Assembly (NCBI RefSeq): GCF_004794105.1
Contig: NZ_SRYR01000003.1
Span: forward strand, 62,001 to 126,000
DNA from: Clostridium sartagoforme
GTDB taxonomy: Bacteria > Bacillota > Clostridia > Clostridiales > Clostridiaceae
DNA: 64,000 bases
Direction of reading: 5' to 3'
The position numbers were made by a program, and so were the translations under genes. The first letter of the stretch is position 1. Every line of letters starts with the position of its first letter. The notes beneath the pieces are model-generated. The model was not told the origin of the DNA and made no database searches. It was given only the letters and a program-made list of their open reading frames with translations. This document shows positions 33,737 through 44,429 of the stretch, piece by piece.

Positions 33737-35005
33737 ATGAAAAATAAAAATTTTATAATAATAGTAATAGGGCAGATTATTTCCCTTTTTGGAAATGCAA
33801 TTCAAAGATTTAGTATGTCCTTATACTTATTGGACTTTACAGGAAGCACAGCAACCTTTGCAAATATTTTAGCAATATCAACTATACCCTATATTTTATT
33901 TGCACCTATTGCTGGAATGCTTTCTGATAAGATAAATAGAAAAAAGATAATGGTTTATTTAGATCTTTTCTGCTCAGTTATTATTGGTATATATGCATTT
34001 ATATTATTAAGAGGAAGAGATCATGAAATAATAGTAGCTGCAGTAATGTTTATATTATCAATTTGTTACACGCTATATGGACCAGCAGTTACAGCTTCTA
34101 TTCCTCAAGTAGTTGAAGAAGATAAACTAACTTCAGCTAATGGAATAATAAATCAAGTTGGATCAGTAGTAAATTTTGTAGGACCAATATTCGCAGGAAT
34201 TCTTTATGGATTAGTTGGAATAAAGGCAATAGTTATAATAAATGCTGTAAGTTTCTTTTTCTCAGCTATAATGGAAATGTTCTTAGATATACCTGATGTT
34301 GGTGAGAAGAATTTAGAACATTCTGTTAAGGAAGTTACTAAAGAAAATGCTTCTACAAAAGTATTCTCTATGAGCTTTATAAAAAACTCATTTATAGAGA
34401 TGAAAAACAGTTTTATCTATTTAAAGAAGGAAAAGAAAATAGTTTTAGGGATTATAGCTTCCTATGCTATGTGCAATATATTCTTAGTACCTATTTTATC
34501 TATAGTTGCACCTTATTTTATAAATGTATTCTTAGGATTACCTTCAGAAGTTTATGGGATAGTAGAAGGAATATGCGTTTTAGGAATGATATTAGGTGGA
34601 CTATGGATAAGTGTAAAGCCAAAGATGTTTTCTATGAAAAAGGCACATTATACTTATTTTCCAATGCTTTTTGGAGTTTTATTAATGTCAACTTTAGGAG
34701 TATTAAAAGCAGGTAATTATGCCTTAGCAGGAGTTTTTGCAGTAGGAGGGCTGGCTATAATGCTATCATTGTCCTTATCTAATGTATTGACTCTAACTTA
34801 TATACAAAAGGAAGTGCCTCAAGATATGCTTGGAAGAGTATCAGCTTTTTCAACAGCAGTAGCAACTATAAGTGTAGCTCCAGGACAATTACTTTACGGA
34901 CAAGTAATAGATGCTGGATTCACTATAGGATCGATATTACTAGTAACAGCAATAATTAATGTTTTATTAATTATGTTTATTAAATGGAATGTAAGAAGCT
35001 TATAA
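33737..35005 (+). CDS. MFS transporter, EntS-like (probable siderophore-related exporter)
   Basis: A 422-residue carrier with about twelve membrane segments. It carries the MFS motif GMLSDKINRKKIM after segment two and a long central loop (DVGEKNLEHSVKEVTKEN). The group includes EntS-like exporters and macrolide efflux proteins (MefA-type). It is the last gene of the iron operon, preceded by GGGAGG, so export of a siderophore or recycling of the apo-chelator after iron release is the best guess. No siderophore synthesis gene is visible here, so drug export or another role is possible. Confidence 0.8.
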   Translation: MKNKNFIIIVIGQIISLFGNAIQRFSMSLYLLDFTGSTATFANILAISTIPYILFAPIAGMLSDKINRKKIMVYLDLFCSVIIGIYAFILLRGRDHEIIVAAVMFILSICYTLYGPAVTASIPQVVEEDKLTSANGIINQVGSVVNFVGPIFAGILYGLVGIKAIVIINAVSFFFSAIMEMFLDIPDVGEKNLEHSVKEVTKENASTKVFSMSFIKNSFIEMKNSFIYLKKEKKIVLGIIASYAMCNIFLVPILSIVAPYFINVFLGLPSEVYGIVEGICVLGMILGGLWISVKPKMFSMKKAHYTYFPMLFGVLLMSTLGVLKAGNYALAGVFAVGGLAIMLSLSLSNVLTLTYIQKEVPQDMLGRVSAFSTAVATISVAPGQLLYGQVIDAGFTIGSILLVTAIINVLLIMFIKWNVRSL

Positions 35006-35023
35006 AATGGAAAATTAAAAAAT

Positions 35024-35070
35024 AGCTCTAATTGGACATAATATTATCGATTTATGTTTAATTAGAGTTA
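35024..35070 (+). terminator. Hairpin after the iron operon
   Basis: CTCTAATTGGACATAA (35026-35041) pairs imperfectly with TTATGTTTAATTAGAG (35052-35067). It lacks a clear T-run, so termination is uncertain. Confidence 0.5.
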
Positions 35071-35312
35071 TTATGATATTAAAAGAAAAATTTAAAATCT
35101 CAAAATATTGAGATAAATTAGCAAGATACTAATATATATCCATCAATATCTAATATATAATTTACTTATACAGTATAGATAAAAACTGTATTAGATTATA
35201 TATTTTTTACATGTTCTATAATATAGAAGAGAAGGTATAAAGGGGTGGTAAATAATAGAGTATTGGGAGGAAGTATTATAATCACAAATTTAAGAGAAGG
35301 GTAGTGTGTATT
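35071..35312 (+). promoter_or_regulatory. Leader of the GH101 gene
   Basis: Contains the inverted repeat ATACAGT/ACTGTAT (35168-35174, 35185-35191) and TATAAT at 35217-35222 without a good -35 at normal spacing. An activator-dependent promoter is possible. No cre-like site was found here, unlike the GH3 gene. Confidence 0.35.
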
Positions 35313-38300
35313 ATGGTTAGTATCCTTAAGGGAAGTAAGAAGAGGCTTGGAGCTGCATTAACAGCTTTCATAGTATTTTGTACATTTATATTTCCGTCTT
35401 TACATGTATTAGCAGTACCAAAAACAATGGCACATATAAAGGCTGGAAGTGGTAATGGTAATGGACACTTTGGAAGCAATACTCCAGAGTTATTTGTATT
35501 ATCAGATAAAAAAGATATTACAAATGAGTCTATTAGCTTCCAGATGAAAGTAGGAAGTGAAAAAAATGATACAAGATTTCGTTTTGTGACCAAATATGTA
35601 GACGATAACAATTGGGGATATGTCGCATATGATGGAGCAACAGGTTGGTTTACAGAATATAAGAATGATGGTAAATCAGAATATCCTGGAATTACAGGGC
35701 TGCCAGAATTAAACAAAGACGATATTGTAAACATTAGTGCAGTATATGAGGAAAATGGACTTAAACTAAAGGTAGATAATAAAACAAGTGGTAAGAGTGG
35801 AGAAGCTTTAATTAATACAGCTGATTTTATTAGTTTAAAAGATAAAGCAGGAAAGATTGGATTTGGAGCAGCTACGTATCAAACTGCATACACTGATATC
35901 TATTTTTCAGATGTAACAATTGGAGAATATAAGTACACAGATTACAATGCTTGGACATTATATAAAGATAACCTTGCAGGTCAAGTATGGGAACCATCTG
36001 TAGTAGTTACAGATAAAGAAGAACCAGAAAATCCATCTGAGCAAGGTCAAAAGTGGATTAAGTTAACAGGTGGATCTAAAAATGGCGGTGGACATGCTTA
36101 TGGTAATCCAGCAGTAGCAGCACCAGTTTTATTACTTGACAACGATAAGAAAATGGAAAAGTCAGGAGAACTATCACTAAAATTAAAACCAAGTAATAAT
36201 TGGGGAGTTTTTCATACTTATGTAGACGATAACAATTGGTTATATATAGGATATGATTCATCTAGTAAGTGGTATTATCAATATAAGTTAAATGGTACTG
36301 AATCTTACCCAAGTATTTCAGGGTTACCAACGCCTGTAGAGGGTGAAGAACTACAAATGTCTATATCCTTAAATAATGAGACATTATCAGTAACTGTTAA
36401 TGGAACTACAGCTAGAGTTACTAATCAAGCTTTAATTTCCTTTGCTGACAAGACTTCCGGAAAAGGAAGATTTGGTGTAAAGACAAATGGAGCAACTTCC
36501 ATTTCATTTGCAGATGTAAAATATAACGGAAAAAGCGCTATGGAAGACAAGTGGGTATTTGCTGCAGAGCGTACAGGACAAAAAGTAGAAGAAGTATATT
36601 CAAAGCTTGTACCAGTATCAGGAACTGTTTTGGATAAGGATGGAAAGCCTATTCCAGAAGCAGTTATACGTATAGGAGCAAACTCAGTTAAAAGTGATGT
36701 TAATGGAAAGTATCAGTTTGATGGTATAGAACTTGGGGAATATAATATGGCTGTTACAAAGCCAGGATATGAGGCGTATTCTCAAGTTATAAATATTGAA
36801 GATAAAGAAAATGTAGTAGATATTAAATTAGAGAAAAAAGCAGACATAGACTTATCACAATATGATACTATTTCGTCAGATGAAATGAAAGTATATATTG
36901 GAAAGACATTCCCTGTTGTTGCTAGATATCAAATTATTAAAGATGGAAAGGAAGTAGAAGGACAATATTTCCGTGGTAATGAAACTAAACTTAATACTGT
37001 AGCAATCAATGGTATAAAAATTGAACCAACTGTTACAGTTAAAGAAACAAAAGCAGATTATAGAATATATTCAATGCATGTTGAAAATGCTGAAAATAAA
37101 ATAAATTTTGATATGGAAGTAAAAGTAAGCGTAAAAGAAAATGATTTAACATGGGAAGTTACAGAGCTTACAAAGGCAGATGGATCTGCAAAGATTGGAA
37201 CTATTGATGTTCCAGGATTAAATCTTTTAACAGTAGATGCTGTAGAAGAGGGTGCTAATTTTGCAGGAGCACAAACATCTACAACTACAACATCAAGTGG
37301 TGATGTATTTATTGATTTTGAAAATGGATTTGTTCCATCAAAGACAGATTCTTATTTATATGGATTCCTTACAAATAATAAGTTAAGTGCAGGTCTTTTC
37401 AGTAATTCAGAAGCTGAAGGAGATAAACGTGTTGTAAGAAACAATGGTGCAGATACAATGAGTCTTACAAGTGCTCCATGGTACTATGAATTAGGAGATA
37501 AAAATGGACAAAAGGCTGCAGCAAAATATAAAGATGGTTATCCAGTAAGTGATTTACCAGTTGCAAAAGTTGCTATTGCAGCAGATGAAAATGGAGATAA
37601 TGATATTGACTGGAATGATGGAGCTCTTGCATTCCGTGATATTATGAATATTCCTTATGAAGCAGATGTAATTAAGGATATGGTTAACTATCGTATCGTT
37701 ATGAACTTTGCAAGTATGGCATCTAACCCTTATTTAACAACAGCTGATAATATTAAGAAGGTCTTCCTTGCAACAGATGGACTTCCACAATCAGTTATGT
37801 TAAAGGGATATGGAAATGAGGGTCATGATTCTGCCAATTCAGAATATGCGGATATTGCAGAACGTGAAGGTGGAGTAGAAGATTTCCAAGACTTAATTAA
37901 AATTGCACATGATTATAATACAGAAATCGGTGTTCACATTAATGCACAAGAAGCATATCCAGAAGCAGCTTCATTTAATGAAGATATGTTACAAAAGCCA
38001 ATAGGAAATGGATGGGGATGGTTAGACCAATCTCATGTAATCGATAAACTTTGGGATTTATCAACTCAAGCAAGATGGAAGCGTCTTGTACAATTATATG
38101 ATCGTATAAATGGAACAAGCTTCTATAATAGAGAATGGCCAAATGCAGTAGTAAATTCACTAGGTGAAGTAACTGCAAGTAAAGAAGAAATTAAGGCTGA
38201 TGCTGAAAAACGTAAAGATAATATGGATTTCATCTATCTTGATGTATGGTATCAAGATGCATGGGAAACAAGAAATATTGCAAAAGAAATTAATTCCCTT

Positions 38301-41300
38301 GGTTGGAGATTTACAACAGAATTTAGTGCACAAGGTGAGTATGACTCTACATGGCAACACTGGTCAACAGATGCAGTTTATGGTGGTGCAACTTCAAAGG
38401 GCTTTAATAGTGATATTATAAGATTTATTAGAAATGACCATAGAGACTCTCAAGTATTAAATTATCCTGCATTCGGAGGAACAGCAGATAATCCATTACT
38501 TGGAGGTTATAGACTGTATGGATTTGAAGGATGGGGTGGAGATAGAGACTTTAATGAATATATTCTTCAAACATTTAATCAAAACCTACCTACTAAGTTC
38601 TTACAACATTATATTGTAACTGATTGGGAAAATTACGAAGAAGGACAATCACCTGTAGGAAATCATGAAAAAGAAATTACATTAAAAAATGATGCAGGAG
38701 ATACAGTTGTTGTAACAAGAAAAGAAGAACAAAGAAATGATGATAATATTGAGCGTATAATTACTTTAAATAATAAAGTAGTTTTAGATGAAGTAAAATA
38801 TTTATTACCATGGACAGACGAAGATGGAACAGAAAAATTATACCACTGGAATTTAGATGGTGGAACAACAACATGGGAACTTCCAAATGGATGGGAAGGT
38901 CTTGGAAATGTTGTAATGTATGAATTATCTGATCAAGGACGTATAAATGAAATAAGTGTTCCTGTAACTAATGGATCTGTAACTTTAGAAGCTAAAGCAG
39001 CAACAGCATATGTATTAGCAAAAGGTGCTGAAGTTAAAGAACTAAAAAATGATTTTGGCGAAGCTGATTATGTAGTAGATCCAGGATTTAATGGATATGC
39101 TGCAGGAGAAAAATTATCCAAAGATGAATGGTCAGGAGATATAGAAGATGAATCAGTTGTAATAGAGAAAGCAAATACAGGAGATCAAAGACTAGCATTT
39201 AATAGTCCTTCTGAAGATGTATCAGTAACTACAACTATTTCAGGATTAAAGAAAAATACAAATTATGTAGCAGAAGTATATGTAGAAAATAATAGTGATG
39301 AAAAGGCTACAATAGAAGTAAATTCAGGAAAGAAGACAGTTTCTAACTATACTGAACGTTCTATTTTAAATAACTATGTAAAATCAGACCAAAAGAATGG
39401 AAGTAAAATGCAACGTATGCAAATTTCATTTACAGCTGAAAAGGATACAGCAAAATTAACTTTATCTAGAGCAGCTGGAGAGGGATCTACTTATATGGAT
39501 GATATCCGTATAGTAGAAAAGTCATTAGATAACTTTAAGGAAGATGGAACATTTACACAAGACTTTGAAACAGTAGTACAAGGATTATATCCATTTGTAT
39601 TAAGTTCTGCACAAGGAATTTCAGACCCTGCAACACATTTATCACAATTAAATGCTCCATATACACAAGCAGGATGGAATGGAAGAGTAATTGATGATGT
39701 AATTGAAGGAAATTGGTCATTAAAACATCATGATGCAAATACTGGAATAATTTATCAAACACTTCCACAAAATTATCGTTTTGAACCAGGTAAGGTATAT
39801 AATGTAGAATTTGATTACCAATCAGGACCAGATAAAGCATATGCTATGGTAATTGGAGATGGAACAAATTATACTGCGCCAACAGAAGAACAATATCTTG
39901 CAATAGCTCGTGGAGAAACTAAACATGTTAAAATGCAAGTTATTGGTAGCGGAAGTGGGCAAACTTGGATTGGTCTTTATCAAAATGCAAGCAAATCAGG
40001 AACTGGTGCAATGGGGCAAAGAGATTTCACTCTAGATAATCTTGTAATTACAGAAGATAAAGATGCAGTTGCAGTTACACTATCAAGTACTAACCTTTAT
40101 AAAGGTGAAACTTCTGAAATATATGGAAGTCGTCTAGATGAAATTAAATGGAAATCAAGTGATGAAAAAGTAGCAGTTGTAGATAAAGATTCTAATGTTG
40201 TAAAAGCATTATCAGCAGGAAATACAACTATTACAGCAACACTTCCAGATGGAAAAGAAGTTGTATTTGAAATGAAAGTTATTGGGGATGTTGTAATAGA
40301 TATTCCAAGAGAAGAATTTAGTGAAATAAGTTCTAGTGCAAATACTGAACAAGTATCAGGAGAACCAGCAGGAAGTGGAGTAGCTTCTGCAGCAGCAGAT
40401 GGGAAGTCTTCTACTTACTGGCATTCACAATGGAGTGGGGCAGGATTTGTTGTAAGTAAAGAAAATCCAGCTATCCTAACTGTAGACTTAGGAAAAGAAA
40501 TGAAAATAGGTGGAGTTAAATTCCAACAAAGACCAAGTGCAAATAATGGTATTGTAGAACAATTTAAATATGAAGTATTAGATGCAGAAGGAAAAGTTTT
40601 AGAAACTTCAGATTCTATCACTGCTTTAACTTCAGAGATGCAAGGTGGAGCATGGGTAACTGCTAAATTTAAAGAAACACTTAATGCAAAAACAATTAAG
40701 ATTTATGTAGAAAAAGGTAGAGGTAATTTTGCAGCAATAGCAGAGGTTGCACCAATTATCTTACACAAGGTAGCAGATACAGCAACATTAGAAGATGCAA
40801 CAATGAATATAGGTGGAAAATTAACATTAACACCAAAGCATCCAGAAAATACTGTTCTAAAGGGTATTGTATGGAGTTCTTCTAATGAAGATGTAGTAAC
40901 AGTAAATCAAAATGGTGTTGTAACAGCAGTAAAAGCTGGAACTGCTAAGGTTAAAATAACAAATGCAGCAGGTCTAATGGCAGAGGCTACAGTAACTGTT
41001 GAAAAGAAGAAGTTAAATTATAATAAATTAGAAAATGCTATTAAAAAAGCAGAAAAGATTGATTTAACTAAGTATAAGGATGGAGCTGAAAAAGATGCAT
41101 TTGTAAAAGCATTAAAAGATGGAAAAGCTTTAATTGATAATGCAGCTTCACAAGATGAAATCGATAATGCAGTGAAAGTTCTTACAGAAGCTCAAGCAGC
41201 ATTAAAACTACTAGATGTAGAAGAAGTTGACAGAAGTGAATTAGGAAAAGTAATTGCAGAATATGAAAAGCTTGACTTAGATAAATATAAAGATGGATCA

Positions 41301-42224
41301 AAGAAAGATGCATTTGTAAAAGCATTAAAAGAAGCAAAGGATGTATATAAGAATGCATCAAAACAATCAGAAATAGATAAGGCTCTATCAAAATTAAAGA
41401 AAGCTAAAGATAATCTAATAGAAGTAGAACCAGGAAATCCGGAAGTACCAGAAACTCCAGAGACTCCAGAGACTCCAGAGACTCCAGATGATAATGTAGT
41501 AATTAAACCTTCAGGGGATAAGGTTATTGCAGAAGTATCTAAGATTAACCCTAATGAAAATAATGAAATTAAGGTTAATACTGATTCTCCAGCTAAGAAG
41601 GTAGATATTGTAATTAAAGATATTGAATCCTTAAAGAATGGAACAGGATCTTTAAATATTACTGTAAATAATGGAGTTCAAATAAACTTACCATTATCAG
41701 CAATAGATAAGAGTCTTTTAGAAGGGGCTAAGGATGTTACTATTAGCCTAGAAATAATAGAAGATTCTGCCATATTAAAGGATATAAATGCTGTTAATAA
41801 AGTATTTGACTTTAAATTAATAGTTAATAAGGAAGATGGAAGCACATTTATCCATAACTTTAAAGACGGACAAGTAGAAATAACTATAAGCTTAACAGAT
41901 AAAGAACTTGAAGGTCTTAATAAAGATAATCTTGTAGTATATTATTATAATGAGGCTGAAAAGAAATTTGAAGCTATGGAAACTGAAGTTAATGGAAATA
42001 AAGTTACATTCAAAACTTCTCACTTCTCAAAATTTGTAATAGCTGAAAAATTAGTTGATAAAGGTACAACTAATCCATCAGATACTAATAGTAACACTGA
42101 ATCTGGAAAAGGAAACTTACCTAATACAGGAGCAGTAGTATCAACTTCAGTAATATTAGTTTTAGCATTAGCAGCAGTAGTAGTTGGTGGAGTATTATTT
42201 ATAAGAAAAAAGAAACATGCATAA
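35313..42224 (+). CDS. Cell-wall-anchored GH101 endo-alpha-N-acetylgalactosaminidase
   Basis: A very large (2303-residue) surface enzyme. ATG 35313 is preferred over GTG 35304, which lies too close to AGAAGGG. After the signal peptide come two tandem laminin-G-like repeats (about 40-230 and 246-430, both with YVDDNNW), a CarboxypepD_reg-type domain (433-510) and the GH101 barrel (about 660-1240). The nucleophile Asp977 lies in FIYLDVWY and the acid/base Glu1003 in FTTEFSAQGEYD. Then follow galactose-binding-like sandwiches, a BIG_2 domain, a CBM32-like domain (1668-1816), a second BIG_2, two FIVAR repeats (1901-2037), a PET-rich linker and LPNTG (2269-2273). GH101 enzymes release Gal-beta1,3-GalNAc from mucin Ser/Thr. 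Confidence 0.93.
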   Translation: MVSILKGSKKRLGAALTAFIVFCTFIFPSLHVLAVPKTMAHIKAGSGNGNGHFGSNTPELFVLSDKKDITNESISFQMKVGSEKNDTRFRFVTKYVDDNNWGYVAYDGATGWFTEYKNDGKSEYPGITGLPELNKDDIVNISAVYEENGLKLKVDNKTSGKSGEALINTADFISLKDKAGKIGFGAATYQTAYTDIYFSDVTIGEYKYTDYNAWTLYKDNLAGQVWEPSVVVTDKEEPENPSEQGQKWIKLTGGSKNGGGHAYGNPAVAAPVLLLDNDKKMEKSGELSLKLKPSNNWGVFHTYVDDNNWLYIGYDSSSKWYYQYKLNGTESYPSISGLPTPVEGEELQMSISLNNETLSVTVNGTTARVTNQALISFADKTSGKGRFGVKTNGATSISFADVKYNGKSAMEDKWVFAAERTGQKVEEVYSKLVPVSGTVLDKDGKPIPEAVIRIGANSVKSDVNGKYQFDGIELGEYNMAVTKPGYEAYSQVINIEDKENVVDIKLEKKADIDLSQYDTISSDEMKVYIGKTFPVVARYQIIKDGKEVEGQYFRGNETKLNTVAINGIKIEPTVTVKETKADYRIYSMHVENAENKINFDMEVKVSVKENDLTWEVTELTKADGSAKIGTIDVPGLNLLTVDAVEEGANFAGAQTSTTTTSSGDVFIDFENGFVPSKTDSYLYGFLTNNKLSAGLFSNSEAEGDKRVVRNNGADTMSLTSAPWYYELGDKNGQKAAAKYKDGYPVSDLPVAKVAIAADENGDNDIDWNDGALAFRDIMNIPYEADVIKDMVNYRIVMNFASMASNPYLTTADNIKKVFLATDGLPQSVMLKGYGNEGHDSANSEYADIAEREGGVEDFQDLIKIAHDYNTEIGVHINAQEAYPEAASFNEDMLQKPIGNGWGWLDQSHVIDKLWDLSTQARWKRLVQLYDRINGTSFYNREWPNAVVNSLGEVTASKEEIKADAEKRKDNMDFIYLDVWYQDAWETRNIAKEINSLGWRFTTEFSAQGEYDSTWQHWSTDAVYGGATSKGFNSDIIRFIRNDHRDSQVLNYPAFGGTADNPLLGGYRLYGFEGWGGDRDFNEYILQTFNQNLPTKFLQHYIVTDWENYEEGQSPVGNHEKEITLKNDAGDTVVVTRKEEQRNDDNIERIITLNNKVVLDEVKYLLPWTDEDGTEKLYHWNLDGGTTTWELPNGWEGLGNVVMYELSDQGRINEISVPVTNGSVTLEAKAATAYVLAKGAEVKELKNDFGEADYVVDPGFNGYAAGEKLSKDEWSGDIEDESVVIEKANTGDQRLAFNSPSEDVSVTTTISGLKKNTNYVAEVYVENNSDEKATIEVNSGKKTVSNYTERSILNNYVKSDQKNGSKMQRMQISFTAEKDTAKLTLSRAAGEGSTYMDDIRIVEKSLDNFKEDGTFTQDFETVVQGLYPFVLSSAQGISDPATHLSQLNAPYTQAGWNGRVIDDVIEGNWSLKHHDANTGIIYQTLPQNYRFEPGKVYNVEFDYQSGPDKAYAMVIGDGTNYTAPTEEQYLAIARGETKHVKMQVIGSGSGQTWIGLYQNASKSGTGAMGQRDFTLDNLVITEDKDAVAVTLSSTNLYKGETSEIYGSRLDEIKWKSSDEKVAVVDKDSNVVKALSAGNTTITATLPDGKEVVFEMKVIGDVVIDIPREEFSEISSSANTEQVSGEPAGSGVASAAADGKSSTYWHSQWSGAGFVVSKENPAILTVDLGKEMKIGGVKFQQRPSANNGIVEQFKYEVLDAEGKVLETSDSITALTSEMQGGAWVTAKFKETLNAKTIKIYVEKGRGNFAAIAEVAPIILHKVADTATLEDATMNIGGKLTLTPKHPENTVLKGIVWSSSNEDVVTVNQNGVVTAVKAGTAKVKITNAAGLMAEATVTVEKKKLNYNKLENAIKKAEKIDLTKYKDGAEKDAFVKALKDGKALIDNAASQDEIDNAVKVLTEAQAALKLLDVEEVDRSELGKVIAEYEKLDLDKYKDGSKKDAFVKALKEAKDVYKNASKQSEIDKALSKLKKAKDNLIEVEPGNPEVPETPETPETPETPDDNVVIKPSGDKVIAEVSKINPNENNEIKVNTDSPAKKVDIVIKDIESLKNGTGSLNITVNNGVQINLPLSAIDKSLLEGAKDVTISLEIIEDSAILKDINAVNKVFDFKLIVNKEDGSTFIHNFKDGQVEITISLTDKELEGLNKDNLVVYYYNEAEKKFEAMETEVNGNKVTFKTSHFSKFVIAEKLVDKGTTNPSDTNSNTESGKGNLPNTGAVVSTSVILVLALAAVVVGGVLFIRKKKHA
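41448..41489 (+). repeat. Nine-base tandem repeat encoding a PET linker
   Basis: The unit ACTCCAGAG recurs about four times with little divergence and encodes (T-P-E)n between the FIVAR repeats and the C-terminal domain of the GH101 protein. Slippage here could vary the linker length without breaking the frame. Confidence 0.8.
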
Positions 42225-42450
42225 AAGAGATTAATTCAATATATTGAATTAGTTAATTAATAAGAATTAATCTAAATTTACAAAATTATAAAAAGTTTAA
42301 TATAAGATATAAAATTATAGAATAATTAAATCTAGTTTTACAAGAGTATAGTATAACTATCAAGTTTCAATCCCTTACAAGAAAATTGAGATATATTATA
42401 TTAAGCAAACTATCAAATTAATAGATAGGATAAGACTAAGATAACAAAAA

Positions 42451-42507
42451 TAGAAAAGGGTATGAATGGCATTCGAAAGAAAGCTAGATCATGTCCTTTT
42501 CTTTTTT
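42451..42507 (+). terminator. Rho-independent terminator after GH101 gene
   Basis: GAAAAGGGTATGA (42453-42465) pairs with TCATGTCCTTTTC (42489-42501), followed by TTTTTT. The 225 bases before it hold no gene. Confidence 0.8.
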
Positions 42508-42614
42508 ATGTTCTCTGATAGAGAAAAAATTCATTTTAAATTTTCTTACTTTAGGGTATAATGAATAACTAGAGAAATAGAGATTACTACTTTCAATTTA
42601 AGGAGGAAAAGCCC

Positions 42615-44210
42615 TTGGCAGATTATATAAATGAAATAGAAAAGAGAAGAACCTTTGCTATAATATCCCACCCTGATGCAGGTAAAACTACATTAACAGA
42701 AAAGTTCCTATTATACGGAGGAGCTATAAGACTTGCAGGATCAGTAAAGGCTAGAAAAGCTTCAGCCCATGCAGTATCTGACTGGATGGAAATAGAAAAA
42801 CAAAGAGGTATTTCAGTTACTTCATCTGTAATGCAATTTAATTATAATGGACATTGCATAAATATATTAGATACACCAGGTCACCAAGATTTCTCAGAAG
42901 ATACATATAGAACACTTATGGCTGCAGATAGTGCAGTTATGGTTGTTGATGGAGCAAAAGGTATAGAAGATCAAACTAGAAAGCTATTCCATGTTGCATC
43001 CCTTAGAGAAATGCCTATATTTACTTTTATAAATAAGTTAGATAGAGAAGCTAAGGACCCATTTGAGTTATTAGAAGAAATTGAAAATGAACTTGGAATA
43101 AAGACATACCCTATGAACTGGCCAATAGGATCAGGTAAAGATTTTAAGGGGGTTTATGAAAGAGATAATAAGAGAATTATTGCTTTTTCAGCTGGAAACC
43201 ATGGTCAAACTGCAGTAGATGCAATTGAAGGTTCTGTAGATGATCCTAAATTTAGAGAAATCTTAGGGGAAGCTCTTCATGATAAATTAATGGAAGATAT
43301 AGAGCTTTTAGATATAGCTGGAGACGACCTTGATTTAGAAAAAGTTAGATTAGGAGAATTAACACCAGTATTCTTTGGATCAGCTTTAACTAACTTTGGT
43401 GTAGAGCCATTCTTAGAGCATTTCTTAGAAATGACTACATCACCACTTTCAAGAAACTCAAGCATAGGAGAAATAGATCCATTTGATAATAACTTCTCAG
43501 CTTTTGTATTTAAGATACAAGCTAATATGAATAAGGCTCATAGAGATAGAATTGCCTTTATGAGAATTTGTTCAGGAAAGTTCCAAAAGGGAGAAGATGT
43601 TTATCATATGCAAGGTGGCAAGAAACTTAAGCTTTCTCAACCACAACAATTTATGGCTCAAGATAGAGAAATAGTTGAAGAAGCATATGCAGGAGATATA
43701 ATAGGGGTATTTGACCCAGGTATATTCTCAATTGGAGATACATTATGTTCACCATCTAAGAAATTTAAATTTGAAGGAATTCCAACCTTCGCACCAGAAC
43801 ACTTTGCAAGAGTTAGACCAGTAGACACTATGAAGAGAAAACAATTCGTAAAAGGTGTTACTCAAATAGCTCAAGAAGGAGCAATCCAAGTATTTAGAGA
43901 ATCTTTCATAGGAATGGAAGAAATAATAGTTGGGGTTGTAGGTGTACTTCAATTTGAAGTTTTAGAATACAGATTAAAGCATGAATATAATGTTGATATT
44001 AAAATGGATAGACTTCCATTTAGATATGTAAGATGGATAGAAAATAAAGATATAGATATGGAAAAGTTAAACTTAACATCTGATGCTAAGAGAGTTAAGG
44101 ACTTTAAAGATAGAAACATTCTTATATTCCAAAATGACTGGGGTATAAACTGGGCTCTAGATCATAATAAGGGCTTAGTATTATCTGGTGTAGGTAAGAG
44201 TGACGACTAG
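42615..44210 (+). CDS. prfC: Peptide chain release factor 3
   Basis: A 531-residue translational GTPase that recycles RF1/RF2 from the ribosome. The G1 motif is SHPDAGKTT, G2 and switch I lie in the QRGISVTSSVMQF stretch, G3 is DTPGHQDF, and G4 is NKLD. Domains II and III follow (IAFMRICSGKFQKGEDVYHM and KRKQFVKGVTQIAQEGAIQVF). Length and motifs are standard. The start is TTG 42615, 8 bases after AGGAGG (42601-42606), with no in-frame ATG nearby that keeps the N-terminal MADYINEIEKRRTFAI. It is a single gene with a terminator after it. This is a core gene, marking the end of the accessory stretch before it. Confidence 0.95.
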   Translation: MADYINEIEKRRTFAIISHPDAGKTTLTEKFLLYGGAIRLAGSVKARKASAHAVSDWMEIEKQRGISVTSSVMQFNYNGHCINILDTPGHQDFSEDTYRTLMAADSAVMVVDGAKGIEDQTRKLFHVASLREMPIFTFINKLDREAKDPFELLEEIENELGIKTYPMNWPIGSGKDFKGVYERDNKRIIAFSAGNHGQTAVDAIEGSVDDPKFREILGEALHDKLMEDIELLDIAGDDLDLEKVRLGELTPVFFGSALTNFGVEPFLEHFLEMTTSPLSRNSSIGEIDPFDNNFSAFVFKIQANMNKAHRDRIAFMRICSGKFQKGEDVYHMQGGKKLKLSQPQQFMAQDREIVEEAYAGDIIGVFDPGIFSIGDTLCSPSKKFKFEGIPTFAPEHFARVRPVDTMKRKQFVKGVTQIAQEGAIQVFRESFIGMEEIIVGVVGVLQFEVLEYRLKHEYNVDIKMDRLPFRYVRWIENKDIDMEKLNLTSDAKRVKDFKDRNILIFQNDWGINWALDHNKGLVLSGVGKSDD

Positions 44211-44272
44211 TTTTAAATTTCAGAGCATTTTATTAATGTTACAATGAAATTGATATGGCATAATGAAATAAT

Positions 44273-44320
44273 AAAAGAGGGATAACTGTTTTACAAATAG
44301 GTATCTCTCTTTTATTTATT
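44273..44320 (+). terminator. Rho-independent terminator after prfC
   Basis: AAAAGAGGGATA (44273-44284) pairs with TATCTCTCTTTT (44302-44313), and Ts continue beyond the stem. Confidence 0.85.
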
Positions 44321-44429
44321 AAAAGATTGTTTATTACTTTATAGATGTTTTGGTTAAAAAATATATTGAAATAAGGTATAATAATTAAGTATATATAATA
44401 TATAAAGATGGAACTATGGAGGATTTCAA

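Noticed and set aside
41448..41489. Regular repeats in the GH101 gene as a possible CRISPR-like array
   Set aside because: The 9-base unit is in frame and encodes a (TPE)n linker; there are no spacers and no cas genes.
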